DNA of 64,000 bases from Ehretia macrophylla (GCA_037974665.1 CM075764.1:87538825-87602824), one strand, 5' to 3'; counted from the first letter of the stretch, positions 46,801 through 58,410 are shown. Numbers and translations: made by a program. Notes: generated by a model from the letters alone, not told the origin.

Positions 46801-49161
46801 GCTTTGGTTCTTTTGATCTAGCAATTCCATACCCTCGCAAAGTTTTTGATGACCAAGGTATGTTTCAGATTACCGACTTTAGAGAGCTTTTCTGATTTTT
46901 GCTTCATATTACTTTGGCACGGTACTTTGTGGAGTTTCTGGATCTGCCCTCCATCTTGACACAAATTTCTCAACTAGTAAACCTGCATATAGTACACCAG
47001 CGCAACTGCTAAATGTGCTTTAAAGCTTTACCATGATAACAATTTCTATTTGAATATGGAGGACTTAGAGCTCGAGAGAATTTGGCTAGCTTATAAGCTG
47101 CTTAAAACTGCTTTCAAGGTAAAGATTATAAACTCAAAAAGATCTTATTTGAAAATTTCACTCCCTGCTTCTAATTTCCTTTTTATTTTAAGCTTATTGA
47201 CCAACAAATTTCTGTCACTACTTTCGCTACTTTATTATTTTTGTAGCTTCTAAGTTGTAGAGCTTACAAGCACTAATAGGGCTTATAAGCTCTTTCAATT
47301 TTTTCTTTTTCTTTTTCTGAAAGCTAGACATGGTCTTAAATTGACCCAGGCACCATGTTTTAGTGAAATGCCAAAATTAATTTCTAAAAATAAGTGGGGC
47401 TAAAGTAGGAGTTTTGTGTGCTCTTTTACCTTTGAAATAATGAAATAGGACATAGGTTTAGCAGCAATTGAATCTTCTACTGAAAATTTGCTATGAACGT
47501 AGTTTATTCCTTTTTCTTTGTTTCCCATGACTTTCTCTTTCACTTTTTCTATTTCTTCTCCCCTCTCTCATGTGCATACATATATATCACTAGAATTACT
47601 TTGATTCCCATTAGAAACTTGAAACAATCAGGAAAATGCTGGGGTGTTAACTAATGATTTGGATATTGTTCATCACTTAAGTAATATGTTTTTAGATCCT
47701 CAAATTTTGTGTTAAGTTGGTTAAGGCCAAGAGGGAAAACAGAGGAGGAAAAGGTTAATAATTGACTTAAATCTGATGGGCCTGATATTGAACACAGCTT
47801 ATACAAGCCAACAAATCTGAACCTACTTATGAGGTTAGTTTTACCTTATCTTTGTCCTTAGCCCTCATTTAGTATGTGATTGGAGTCGTATACTTCAGAG
47901 ACTTATATGTGCATATATACCTTTAGCACCAAACTAATCCAAGCATACACCTGATTGTGACAGACAATTTTGTAATATAATTCATGCTCGCTCTGAGAAT
48001 CTGCTCATCTGTTTTTCATTGTATACAGACTTGGGCAAGCAACTATCTGAGTTGGGCTTGTCCAACAGACAAGCATTAGTAGTGGTGCTGCGTCACCAGG
48101 CTACTTCTTATCCCAGAGCAGGACTGAGTTCACGTGATCAAACCAATGCTAATAATCATGATGGTTCTGCAAGTGGAAGCAATGAAGGATACTGGGCATT
48201 TGTGAGAAGAATGGTATCTTACATCAATCCTCTCTCCTATCTTGGTGGGGGTCCCAGCTCTTCGAATTCTGTGCAGGATACTCAAAGTGGCATGTGGCAA
48301 TATGGTAAGTTGAAAGACATGTTTCAACTTTTTCTTTTAGAAGCCATCTTTGTTGATGATCTACGTTTCAATGAACCCTAATTGTATCTTGGAGGTGGTA
48401 TTTATACGACTTGTACTACTTGGAATGTTTGTTAAATAACCTCTTAACCCTTGTGATCCTTATCCAAATTGAATTGCATACGTAATCTTGTTTGCCAACT
48501 TTATGAACTGCCTTTTTGTCATTTTTGCCCTGTAAGCTTTGCCGTATCTCATTACCTATATGCTTACCCCTACAAGGGGTTAGACCGGGCTTTTCTTTTT
48601 GGGGTCCTCATGCTCTAGATTAATCAGGTGGTTAATGTCTCTCATTTTACCGAGGGTGATTGTTTAATAACTATTGTTGTTAATTTTCCCTATATCGAAC
48701 TTTACTTGATTTTTGTAAAGTTCCGATGAGCTGACATTTTGGTCTGTCTTACGTTGTCTTTAATACTTCGAGATTACTCTTTTTAGCCTCCCGGACATTT
48801 CTACTAGTTTCACTGACATATCAAAAACTTTAGCTTTACTGCTGTTCAAACTCTGTTTATTACCTATTGGTCTTTTTGAATCCTGCTTTCTTACTCAAAA
48901 ACTTTTGATGTTTTAGGCCCAAACCCATCACTTCAGAATGATCTCAGAGGCACAGGTAGACCCTACACAGTTAACTCATCAAACCAAACTACACCTGGAG
49001 CTAGCCCAAGTAGCAACTCTGGGAATAGGCGTTTGCCAGCTCAGTTTGGAAGCAATATCCATACGCTGAAGCACGATGAAGATGATAGTCGGTTCAGTGG
49101 CAGAAATGCATTCTGGAATGGCAATTCTACGCAGTTTGGTGGCGACAACGATGGGAAGTAG
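40803..49161 (+). CDS. PUX11: plant UBX domain-containing protein, PUX11-like
   Basis: Probable adaptor for the AAA-ATPase CDC48 (p97) in ubiquitin-dependent protein handling. Coding exons: 40803-40902, 42150-42202, 42398-42479, 44338-44403, 44510-44577, 46025-46237, 46371-46857, 48029-48304, 48917-49161. All splice sites are GT-AG, and 1590 nt give an intact 529-residue frame. Residues 1-123 form a thioredoxin-like (UAS-type) domain starting MEPSLSSLAFKGSIMEAI and including KKLFVVYISG and CITAIGHNGMQVWQ. Residues 124-300 are a Ser/Thr/Asp-rich linker. The UBX domain spans about 302-380 (VHLNIRLPDGSSLQMKFS ... ALVVVLRHQ) with YPR at 348-350 in place of the usual FPR CDC48-contact loop. The tail is Asn/Ser/Gly-rich. 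The start codon sits directly behind a splice acceptor. The symbol rests on resemblance to Arabidopsis PUX11 recalled from the family. Confidence 0.9.
42480..44337 (+). other. long intron 3 of the UBX gene
   Basis: 1858-bp AT-rich intron. It contains a 113-codon chance frame at 43543-43884 with no domain and no splice logic. Intron 5 (44578-46024) and intron 7 (46858-48028) are similarly long and show no recognised transposon or RNA gene. Confidence 0.7.
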
Positions 49162-49307
49162 GAGTACATTCCATGTGGTGATTCTGTTTAAGCAGGGCTT
49201 TTGCCAGATCTTTATCGAGGCTAAATATTTTGGATTAACTATCCATTTCCAAACTGAACCATGCCTTACCCACTAGGTAGAGTCGGCTATTTGGATGAAC
49301 TATCTGT

Positions 49308-49313
49308 AATAAA
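49308..49313 (+). other. poly(A) signal of the UBX gene
   Basis: AATAAA lies 147 bases after the stop codon, with T-rich sequence downstream. It is the first canonical signal after the coding region and sets a likely 3' UTR of 150-200 bases. Confidence 0.6.
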
Positions 49314-49479
49314 AGTTCATTAAACATTAGCTAAATTCTACCAAAGTTGATGTGCAGAACACTTCTTGGTTATGCTTTGCTTTAACAATCTGGGAAAGTA
49401 TATTTATGTATGTAAATATTATCCTAGTGACACATTTAGCAACTTTGCTCTGTAAGAACTCCATAAAAAATTGATTCAT

Positions 49480-49983
49480 ATCTTTTTAGTGAAATACATA
49501 TTATACATCTTTCCCGTTTTTCCAGCACCATAAGCAATTTTAATCATAATCTGACAAAAATGAGTCCTATTTTGAGGAACATTTTAAATTTATAGAATGG
49601 TGAAAGTTGAGTGGATGCTCAATGCAAAAACAAATAGTTGGTGAAAGATGTTATCAAGAAAAAAATGTGGTTTTCAATGTGAGATTACTAGATCCTAGCC
49701 GAGCAAAAAAAAAAATTTTGCCCAGCAAAAAAAACTTTACTAGATCCTATCCTATAGGATCTAGTTTAGATGGGTAAGAATGGTTGGATGATTAGTTATG
49801 ATGAAATGATAAGGTAATCGTATTGTATACGTTGAATGGTCTTTAATAAGCAAAATTGAAATTTTTTAATTTTTTATTACCTCGAGAACGATTGTTTAAG
49901 GATAGTTTTACGGTCCTTCCAAGACAAATAGCTTAAAACAAGTACCTCTTGCATGGTATTCTAAACTCTACAATAGTCTTGCA
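49480..49983. other. unassigned sequence with an imperfect direct repeat
   Basis: Around 49685-49765 the word ACTAGATCCTA is repeated, with A-runs and a TTTTGCCCAGC segment between copies. No gene or known element is recognised. Confidence 0.4.
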
Positions 49984-49991
49984 CATTTAAG

Positions 49992-50530
49992 TAAGGATGG
50001 CAATTAGTAGGGTTTAAACTAGAATATGACATCCGTCAGTGTTTGATTTTTATAAGTGGTTATCGACGGACAATTTGATACGGTTTGGTAATAATAATTA
50101 AAAAAAATTTGAAACTTGAAAACCCAGATATTAATGTTAGTAAAAGATAAATTAATAAAAATATTTGTATGTTTATATACATACACATATACTATAATGT
50201 TATTTCATATTGTTTTATTGAAGTGTAATAACTTCTCAGTAGAAAACTTTTTGTTGAATACTTCTATTATATTTAGATTGATTTAAGTTTGCTTATAGAC
50301 AAAAAAAATTAATTTATTATTTTTAGTTTTATTGAGATTGGTCATTTATTTATAGACAAATATCACACTATATTGTTTGTTTTGGACTTTATCATCTTTT
50401 CTTTTATTAAATCGTTTTCATTTTATTTTTCAGGATTTCTTAAAAATTAGACACGTCAGCTATCTGTTACGGGTTTAAAAAAAAATAATTTTATTGATTT
50501 TAAAAGGAATCTAATCCGTTGGCATTCTTA
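49992..50530. mobile_element. hAT-like non-autonomous element
   Basis: Termini TAAGGATGGCAATTAG (left) and, reading in from the right, TAAGAATGCCAACGG. The flanks CATTTAAG (49984-49991) and CACCTAAG (50531-50538) agree at six of eight positions. Similar in ends and layout to the hAT element at 12625-13307. No coding capacity. Confidence 0.5.
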
Positions 50531-50538
50531 CACCTAAG

Positions 50539-51212
50539 ATTTACCTTAAGTGCAATCCTCTTCCGGGACCAACTTGTTACTGCTAGATAACATGATCATC
50601 ACATGTGATAATTCGATCAGCATTCATGATCTCAAGAAATTTCACAGAAATTGATTTGGAATAAAGGGTTTTGGTTCCCTATGATACCTCCTAGGCCTTG
50701 AAGTCTTTCATGGTATATACATTTATTTACCAAAACCTGCAAGAAAAAATTATTGAAAATGTTTGGACACAAATGAAATTATAGGCGTATAAATTTCATA
50801 TACGTTTATAACTCATACATCTTTAATATGGAAGATGAAAACCATCATATTAGATCTGAAATAATGTGGTTATGATGGTTATTGGAAGACACTGAGTATG
50901 ATGTACTATGATGGTACTCCAATCTACTATGAGAATTGAAATGCCATCAAAATTTGTTCATAAACATTTTTTTCATTGAGTCTATCATGCATAATGAAAT
51001 TGGTTGTCATTTTATTCGTCATTTTGCATAACACCACCCTTCATCTCCATTCCACGTCTTATACAAATTATAGAGATAATAGATATTTACAAAGTCACTT
51101 TTATCTACACCATTTTAAACTCTTCTTCTCAAATTAAAGTTGATTTTCTCTCTATCATCTCAAGTTCGAGAGGTGTTAAAGGATTATAAGATATGCCGAA
51201 TATTTTAGAATA
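50539..51212. other. unassigned sequence
   Basis: AT-rich DNA without a recognised gene or repeat. The open frame at 51004-51189 has no family resemblance. Confidence 0.4.
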
Positions 51213-51220
51213 TGTAAAGG

Positions 51221-51578
51221 CAGGGGCGGAGTCAGAAATTCTTGTCAGTGGGAGCTAAAATTTATAATTTTTGAATTATACGAGTACTTTTTTTTTTTCA
51301 GCGGGGGCTAATTAATTTTTTTAACTAAAAACACAGATATCTAATTTTTTTCAAAAAATACATAGAAATTTTAATATTTTTATGGTCCAGTGGGAGCTAA
51401 AATCCATAATTTTTGAACTATATGACTACTTTTATTTTTCAGTGAGGGTTAATTAATTTTTTTAACTAAAAATACATAAATATCTAATTTTTTAAAAAAA
51501 AATATATAAAAATTTTAACGTTTTTATAAGTCAATGGGAGTTACAGCCCCCGCTGACCCTTACGTGCCTCCGCCCCTG
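51221..51578. mobile_element. hAT MITE, 358 bp
   Basis: Terminal inverted repeats CAGGGGCGGAGTCAG (left) and, from the right, CAGGGGCGGAGGCAC. The 8-bp flanks TGTAAAGG (51213-51220) and TGTAAGGG (51579-51586) differ at one base. Two internal repeats of a GTGGGAGCTAAAATTTATAA-type unit. Best-preserved member of a family also seen at 16340, 36846 and perhaps 51655 and 52276. Confidence 0.85.
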
Positions 51579-51654
51579 TGTAAGGGTGATAGTTGAATGA
51601 CCCAACAAAAAAAAACATATATAAAGGTTAAAATTGGCACCTATATATACTTAG

Positions 51655-51885
51655 GGCGGATTTAATTTTTTTTTCTTAGTGGGGTTTATAACACAAAATT
51701 TTTCAATTCTAGGAACGTATATATATATTTGCAGAGAATGATAGTTAATATTTTTTTACTTAAGATGCACATTTTTTTTCTTTGAAAAATACATAAATAT
51801 TTAAATTTTCTTTTCGCATATTCTTTTTGGAGTCAGCTGCAACCATCACTAACAATAAACTATATCTGCCCTTGTATATTGGTAA
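51655..51885. mobile_element. degenerate hAT-like MITE
   Basis: Left end TAGGGCGGATTTAATT and right end in reverse complement CAAGGGCAGATATAG, with the internal words AGTGGGGTTTATAACA and TCAGCTGCAACC. The flanking duplication is unclear. Probably a relative of the 51221 element. Confidence 0.4.
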
Positions 51886-52267
51886 GAAAATACTTTTAGG
51901 TAATGATTGATATGTTACAATAAGTTAAAAATGGTATGATATTTCTAATTTTATTCTTATGCATGCAGTGGGGCAGTCACTAATGCATGAGGGGTATAAA
52001 GAAGCAAAAGAAAAGGTGGCATATTTATCCCTACCCACTTTTTAGGAACTTTATTTGTGTAAAGCATTTCGAAACATGGCATCAGAAGGCTACGCGCTCT
52101 CCGAGTACAATTATCTTAACATAAAAAAAAAAAAAAAAATACCAACCATAAGGGATGAAGGCTTCTTGCTTGGCAAAAAGGTTAATCTTTGGTAAGAAAA
52201 AATTCTTGGGCAGCTGTTGGTATGTTAAAATGAGTTAAAAATGGTATGACATTTCTAACTCTATTTT
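51886..52267. other. unassigned, with repeated segment
   Basis: Two related stretches, about 51879-51970 and 52186-52277, share TTGGTAAGAAAA, TGTTA and GAGTTAAAAATGGTATGA-type words, so a direct duplication of about 90 bp spans this area. No gene is seen. Confidence 0.5.
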
Positions 52268-52275
52268 AATACATG

Positions 52276-52412
52276 CAATGGCGGAGCCACATGCACCCCC
52301 TCAACTTGGGAATTTTTTTTTCTTTTTTTTGGGTTTTAAAAAAATAATTATATTAGACACTTTCATTGTGCGAGTGTACCCCCTGACCTTGGGTTTCATG
52401 ACTCTGCTACTA
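52276..52412. mobile_element. very short hAT MITE, 137 bp
   Basis: Left end CAATGGCGGAGCCACA; right end in reverse complement TAGTAGCAGAGTCATG. The 8-bp flanks AATACATG (52268-52275) and AATGCATG (52413-52420) differ at one base. The interior contains an inverted CACCCCCTCAACTTGGG / CCCCCTGACCTTGGG pair in parallel orientation around an A/T run. Confidence 0.6.
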
Positions 52413-52420
52413 AATGCATG

Positions 52421-53205
52421 TGAGGTCTTCTAATTATGTGTGAGTCGTTGTGTGCAATTAGCCGCACAAAAGTATTTTCTCAAATTGGATAAACGAGGCA
52501 TGCGACTCACACACTTATACGTGGAACTCATCAATTATGTGTGAGCCGTTTGAATCCAATTAGCCGAACACAAATATTTTCTCAATCATATTGCTCTAGA
52601 GAACTTTTCAGCACCGATTGGATAAATAAGGAGAGTCGGGCCTTTTCCCTCCCTGTACAATGGTCTGTATGTATTCTCCCTCCTCCGGCACGACTTTTTT
52701 TTAGTGATGTACAATAATTTTTCGTACCGCCAAACTGATGTTGGCTGATGTTTATATATAGTGCAGGCAAATGATTATGAAAAAAAAAATGTTCGCTTTG
52801 AGCTTATCATGACAAATTCTACTTCGGATCGACAACAAACGAGCACTTATGTGAATCCAAGTTCATGCCTTGGATGAAAGACAAGATCGTGTTAATACCA
52901 TAGTGAACAAATAGTTTGAACTTAATAGAATTATTACGGAATTATAGCACCTTTAACCAATTCAGCTACAAGTTGCCAAAGAAAAAAAAGGATAAAGAAA
53001 AAGTAATTTATTTACAATGACAAGAACCATATTACTTACTAACTTGAACTATATTTTTTTCGTGTGGAATTATATATTTAGAGATTTAAACTTTAGTATG
53101 AACCCGAACCGGACAACAAGAACCATAGTTATTGAACCCAAACCAACCACCACCTGGCCTGGATAAGGACATCGCCTAGCTTGAACTGGCTAACTTCGCT
53201 AATTT
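52421..53205. other. unassigned sequence with an imperfect repeat
   Basis: The words AATTATGTGTGAG, CAATTAGCCG and AATATTTTCTCAA recur about 100 bases apart (52431 and 52533), a partial direct duplication. No gene is recognised. Confidence 0.4.
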
Positions 53206-53210
53206 GACGG

Positions 53211-53815
53211 TAGGAATAGCAGTGGTCGATCAACCACAAAAATGTGATATTTCTAACCAAAACCTTTTAGTATAATTAATTATCAAAACTAGAATTGAAA
53301 TTAATGGGTTAAAAAATTACTTACCAAAATTGAAATGCTAAGTATTTAAAAAATCGTGATTAACCGTACCTATAACTATTTACTTTGAAAAAAGAAGGCA
53401 TTAGTTTAAATAGAAATTCAACCTAAAAAATACAATTTGGGCTTAGGCCAAGTGTTATTATTCTACTTATCAGTTGGGTTAATCTTGTAAAGAAATAATA
53501 TTTTTGGGTAAATACTTAGTAGTGTAATTTTAGGTATTAATTTATTAAGTTAATATGATTTTTGTGTCAATCTTAAACTTTAGTTATATATGTGTACACA
53601 TGCACATATATATAAATCAATAATCTAGTTTTAGACTTTGATTTTTTTTTTTTACCATAATACAAAAATTTATTGAATTACCCCTCAATTAGGGTTTGAT
53701 TTTATCCTTGTAAAAATCAAACCTAACGGATACCGATAATTTTGTTATCAAGTTTATTATTAATTCGGATAATCCCAGTAATTTTAAATTTAAACCTTAA
53801 TCACTGTAATCCTTA
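53211..53815. mobile_element. degenerate hAT-like element (third copy of the 12625 family)
   Basis: Left end TAGGAATAGCAGTGG; right end in reverse complement TAAGGATTACAGTGATT. The interior has the GGGCTTAGGCCAA centre resembling GGGCTTAGCCCAAC in the 12625 element, and GATACCGATAA words at the right. A target duplication could not be identified. Confidence 0.45.
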
Positions 53816-53898
53816 AAACCATGCAACAAAGTTTCTTTCTTTATTTATTTCTTTTGTTTGATATGCAACAACAATTTGATGGTCTACGCTTTAACAAA

Positions 53899-54571
53899 GG
53901 AAAAATGTCACATTTAGTACCTATTGTTTTCTTAAAATTTCAATTTTATCTTTATTGTTCAAAATTTTTCAATTCTGTCCCTATTATTTCTAAAAAAAAT
54001 TCAATTTCGTCCTTGTTATTTCCAAAAAGTTGATTTCATCCATATTATTTTCTTAAAATTTTAAATCCATTCCTATTATTTAAAATTAATCGATTTAGTC
54101 TTATTATTTTCTAAAAAATTCAAGTTCGTCCTATTGTTCAAAATTAGTCAATTTAGTTCATACTGTTTCTAAAAAAATAATAATAATTTAGCACCTATTA
54201 TTTTAATATAAAATTCAAATTAGTCTTCAATGTTTAAAAAAATGTGACTAAATTATTAATTTTAAAATAATAAGGACTAAATTGACTAATTTTGAACATT
54301 AATAATGAATTTAAATTTTTTTTTTTAAAAATAGAGATTAAATTGACTAATTTTAAATAATAAGAACGAATTTAAAATTTCTGAGAAACAATAAAAAAAA
54401 ATTGCACAAATAGTCCCTTGACGATAAGAATGAAATCGAAACTTTTAAAAAAAATAGGGATGAAATTAAATTTTTTTAAAAATAATAAAAATAAAATTAA
54501 GAAATTTTAAACTATAAAATTAAAATTGAAACTCTAGAAAAATAATAGGGACTAAATGTACAATTTTCTCC
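53899..54571. mobile_element. MULE-type element, 673 bp
   Basis: A perfect 9-bp duplication, TTTAACAAA, flanks it (53890-53898 and 54572-54580). The termini read GGAAAAATGTCACATTTAG and, from the right, GGAGAAAATTGTACATTTAG. The whole element is an inverted-repeat array of units of the type ATTTAGTCCCTATTATTT, in one direction in the left half and the other direction in the right half. No coding capacity. Confidence 0.85.
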
Positions 54572-54580
54572 TTTAACAAA

Positions 54581-54987
54581 TGTAAAATGTTTATTATTCG
54601 CAATGATCGGCATTGGTGGCTACTAACCACCATGACACTACTTCGTTAATGCTCGTCCGCATCATTGCATTAATATATATTGTATTCAGCAAGTTGGACG
54701 TCAGATATACCATACATATCTATATTCCTAGGGAACATTCTATAATAAGGAATTCATTCCACCGTCAAAACAAGAAAAAGTGGACCCCATATTATCGGGT
54801 TCACGTGTTTATGAGTAAGTGAAATGGTTAAGACTTTTCCTTAGTTTAGGATTGAGATTATATCCTTTATTTAATCTCTTATTTATTAGATGAGTTATAT
54901 TATGGGTTCTAAAATTTAATTTTTTTTAAATACATTTCTTTGGGTGAATTACTACAATTGTAGTTTGAAGTCTATCAATACTTGACA
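54581..54987. other. unassigned sequence
   Basis: Spacer of about 400 bp between two MULEs. No gene or repeat is recognised. Confidence 0.4.
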
Positions 54988-54996
54988 AAGAAAAAA

Positions 54997-56309
54997 GGGA
55001 AAAATTTCACATTACCTACTTGTGATATACAAAATTATCACGCTATCTCTCTGTATTTACAAAACTATCAAACCCTCTCTCCTTGTATTTTTAAAAAGTT
55101 GTCACACCACCCTCCTCCATTTGTTGTTCGTTTGTTTTACCGTTGGAAGTACATTTCACGCACGGAATTAGCAGCTGGGCGTGTATTTTAGTTTTATATG
55201 AGTCATTTAATTGACCAAAAAGCCCTTGCACTTGAAATAAAAAAGGACTGCCTCAATTTGACACCTATTATTAATTTGAAAAACATGTAAAAATAAGAAA
55301 TTGACTACCACAAAATTAATTTGCATCTTAGAATTAAAGAAAAATTAAAAACATGTAGACTATCATCATCTTCCTCACCCTTCCTCCCCCACCCCTACCC
55401 CCGTCAAACCCCATCCATCCCCTCACCCCTGTCAGCTCTCTAGCCCCCAACCCCCACCCCCACCCCCGTCAGCTCCCTACCCCTCAGCCCCTACCCCCTA
55501 CCCCCGTCAGTTCCCTACCCCTACTACTCGTCACCCCGTCAGCCCCCCATTTCTTTTTGCAATTCTTTTTATTTTGTGTGTGTATATATATAGTATATAC
55601 ATATATTTGAGTTGTTTTTTTTTTTTCTAAATTTGAGTTCTCAAACCCCATATATATATATATATACATAAAATACATATATATATATATACATATAATT
55701 TAGCATATGAAATTTATATTAAATTTGAGTTGATAATGTGGATATGGGGGAGGTGACGGGTAGGGGTAGGGGTAGGGGTGGTTTTTGAGAGGAACACATG
55801 GGTGTGAGACGCTGAGCTGAAGCATCATTGTTGAGAGGATTAACAAATACAATGTGATTAGATGGCAATTTACGATTAATGGGCTTATGGGTAGCCATTA
55901 AAATGGATGTAAATTGGTGGCAGGAGATAAAGGCCGCCACTGAAATTGGTTCTTTTGCTCTTCTTGTTCTTTTTTTTTGGGAATTTTCAGTTGAAGAGAA
56001 GGGGGATGAGGGCGGGGGAGGGGTGATGAAGATAGCAATTTTTTTTTAAAAAAATTATTTATTTATTTTTAGTTTTTTGGTGAAAAGAATGGGTGGAGAG
56101 AGAGAAAAGATAAATAAAAAAGATATGTATAATATAAGGGTAGAGACATTATTTAACTCATCTTTTTTAACGCCGTTAGTTTAAAATAGACAAAGGGGGG
56201 CGGTGTGTCGGGTTTCAAAAAATACAGGGAGATTTTTGATAGTTTTGTGAACACATAGATGTAGCATGATAATTTCGCATATCACAGGGGAATAACGTGA
56301 AATTTTCTC
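54997..56309. mobile_element. MULE-type element, 1313 bp
   Basis: A 9-bp AAGAAAAAA duplication flanks it (54988-54996 and 56310-56318). The arms are inverted copies for over 100 bp: left GGGAAAAATTTCACATTACC then CTTGTGATATACAAAATTAT; right, read inwards, GAGAAAATTTCACGTTATTC then CTGTGATATGCGAAATTAT. The interior holds a C-rich minisatellite-like block (55370-55560), TA/TG runs, and a short moderately GC segment near 55860-55945. No transposase. The interior layout resembles that of the MULE at 10740. Confidence 0.85.
55370..55560. repeat. C-rich degenerate minisatellite inside the MULE
   Basis: Units of the type CCCCGTCAGCTCCCTACCCC recur five or more times with runs of three to five C. 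The opposite strand therefore has many G-runs and could form G-quadruplexes. Confidence 0.75.
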
Positions 56310-56501
56310 AAGAAAAAAAAGCCCATCAATACAATATCTTACAACAAGAATAAATTGTCACTTTACTTTTGATTCAATTTATAGTACCAATAGATTATAC
56401 TTCTCTTTTTCTTTAACAAAAAAAAGATTATACTTTTTTCTCCAAACAAAAAGAAAAGGGAAATTTTATATTCCATAATTTCATTCTTATACTGATACTA
56501 A

Positions 56502-56979
56502 GTGACGAAGGGGACCCCGAACTGAGGTATAATGCCCACTCCGAGCTGAGGCTGGCTAATCCGAGCCAAGTCCAGCACATTCAGCTAATGCCCAACTTAG
56601 ATGCTGATTCGACCTCACCCCGACCCAAGAAAACCCTGATCTCGGCAAACAGCTGTTCTGATGGGACATAAAGTCCTGATGGGACATAAAGCTGCATCGC
56701 ATTAAATGCTGTCAGGTCTGAATTTAGTATAAATAAAGCTCTACCCCTTCATTTCTGAGGTAACTGCTCATTAAATGCTCTCAGCTACTTCACCAGCTCA
56801 GACATACTAATCATTCGCACGCCCAAGGGAAAAATCCGGGTCGTCACCCCGCCTTTTCCTTCATTTTCCTTGTGCAGGTCAGGTAGCCGACCCGAAAATC
56901 TAGGTCGAGGAGCCGACCCAGAAATCCAGCTCGGCAGGAGTAGCTTCCCAACCTCAACGTCGAGATTCCGACCTCGACA
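56502..56979 (+). repeat. 5' LTR of the Tat-like element
   Basis: The right end is fixed at GACCTCGACA just before the primer-binding site. The left end is uncertain; TGACGAAGGGG at 56502 or TGATACTAAG at 56492 are candidates, because the second LTR is not in the window. It contains an 18-bp tandem repeat (two units, 56658-56691, CTGATGGGACATAAAG) and a TATA box. Confidence 0.65.
56728..56737 (+). promoter_or_regulatory. TATA box of the Tat-like LTR
   Basis: TATAAATAAA within the LTR, followed about 30 bases later by a pyrimidine-rich CTACCCCTTC, the likely transcription start. It would drive gag-pol. Confidence 0.7.
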
Positions 56980-56982
56980 GTT

Positions 56983-57002
56983 TGGCGCCGTCTGTGGAAA
57001 CG
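56983..57002 (+). promoter_or_regulatory. primer-binding site of the Tat-like element
   Basis: TGGCGCCGTCTGTGGAAACG starts four bases after the LTR. TGGCGCCGTCTGTGGG is the usual primer-binding site of Tat-lineage elements; one base differs at the end of that core. Confidence 0.85.
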
Positions 57003-57054
57003 AGTTCTTTTTATCACTCTTCTCACCACTAATTGATAAACCACCACAATACAA

Positions 57055-58410
57055 ATGAGGAGCTACAGCGCATCGGTAGAAGACTCGCCCAACCCGGATG
57101 GGGACCTCGAAACCACACAGGTGCCTAACCAAGAACTAACCCAAGCCGACGTTGGAACGAGCCAACGTATACACTTAGCCACTCAAACTAACCCCACAAC
57201 AGATGGAGACCTCAACTCTAGCTTGTCACAGAAGATAAGGATGATGCTGAGGATGTTTGATGAACTTAAAGAGCAGGTAGCCCGATTAGCTGCGGACCCC
57301 CTGGCTCCACAAGAAGCTATGTCGCGCCCCTCGCGTCCACAATTTCGCATCCCAGACCCAAGGCGAAAACGGACTCAAGATGAAGAAGACTACCTAGAGC
57401 CGATGGCGGGACCCGAGAAGGCGAGAGGTAAAAGGGCGGCTCAAGCCGACCCCAAGCAGGCCAAGACCACGGCTGCCATAGCCAAGGTCATTAACCAGCT
57501 CGGCGTAAACCTACTCTCACCCGAGGTACTAGCCACGCCGCTACCCACCGGCAACCAGATGCCCAACCTAGCAGTCTACAATGGGGACGGCGACCCAGCC
57601 AGCCACTTGCTCAACTTTAACCACCACATGACTCTGCATAATATGTCCGACCTCATGAAGACGAAGACATTCCCGACTACCCTGGTTGGCAATGCCTTGG
57701 ACAAGTTCCAGAAACTTCGTCCCAGCTCTATTGTAAGTTTTCATCAGCTAGCTGAGGCTTTCCTGTCCCACTTCGCGGGAAGCCGACGCGCAACCCACCA
57801 CACTTCGACGTTGCTATCGGTGAATTAGCATAGAGGGGAAAGTCTGAGGGCTTACACAGCTAGATTCAATGAAGAGTCCCTCAGAATCCCCAACCTAAAG
57901 GACTCCATGGCATTGATGGCTTACCAGAGTGGGCTCAGGTCAGGTCCCCTTACATCCTCTTTGGCCATCGATCCCTTGGATATTGTAGCCGAGCTGATGG
58001 TACGAGCTGAAGGGTACATACACTCGGAAGAAATCTATCAAGCGAAGAGGGTGATGACAAGGAGAAGGAAGCCAATAAGAAATGAGAGACCTCCCGAGTC
58101 CAACCTAGGGGTAAGATCCAAAATGACTGAGGTAAGTAGCCTCTGCAGCCGAAGTAGAACCCCCGGTTCACTATGTTCACTCCCCTTAACACCACAAGGG
58201 AGCAGATCCTGATGGAGATCCAGCACCAGAACCACCTTCCTCCAGCCCCAAGGATAAAAGGCCGACCTGAGAAGCGCAATAGGATCAAGTATTGCCGCTA
58301 CTATATGGATTACGGCCATACCACCGAAGAGTACAAAGACTTGAAATAAGAGATTGAAGCACTGATAGCCTGAGGTCACCTCCGAAGGTACATAGATCAA
58401 TAGCCGACTC
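57055..58410 (+). pseudogene. gag of the Tat-like element (broken)
   Basis: Starts MRSYSASVEDSPNPDGDLE. After a charged, proline-rich N-terminus comes the Retrotrans_gag domain (about 57570-57990: YNGDGDPASHLLNF, HHMTLHNMSDLMKTKTFP). A TAG at 57826-57828 stops the frame in the middle of the domain; the same frame continues with ESLRAYTARFNEESLRIP. The frame ends near 58200, and a shifted frame then carries the zinc-knuckle-like YCRYYMDYGHTTEEY (58283-58330), in which the last cysteine position is tyrosine. More stops follow at 58347 and beyond. Gag would package the element's RNA; it cannot be made full length here. Confidence 0.85.
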
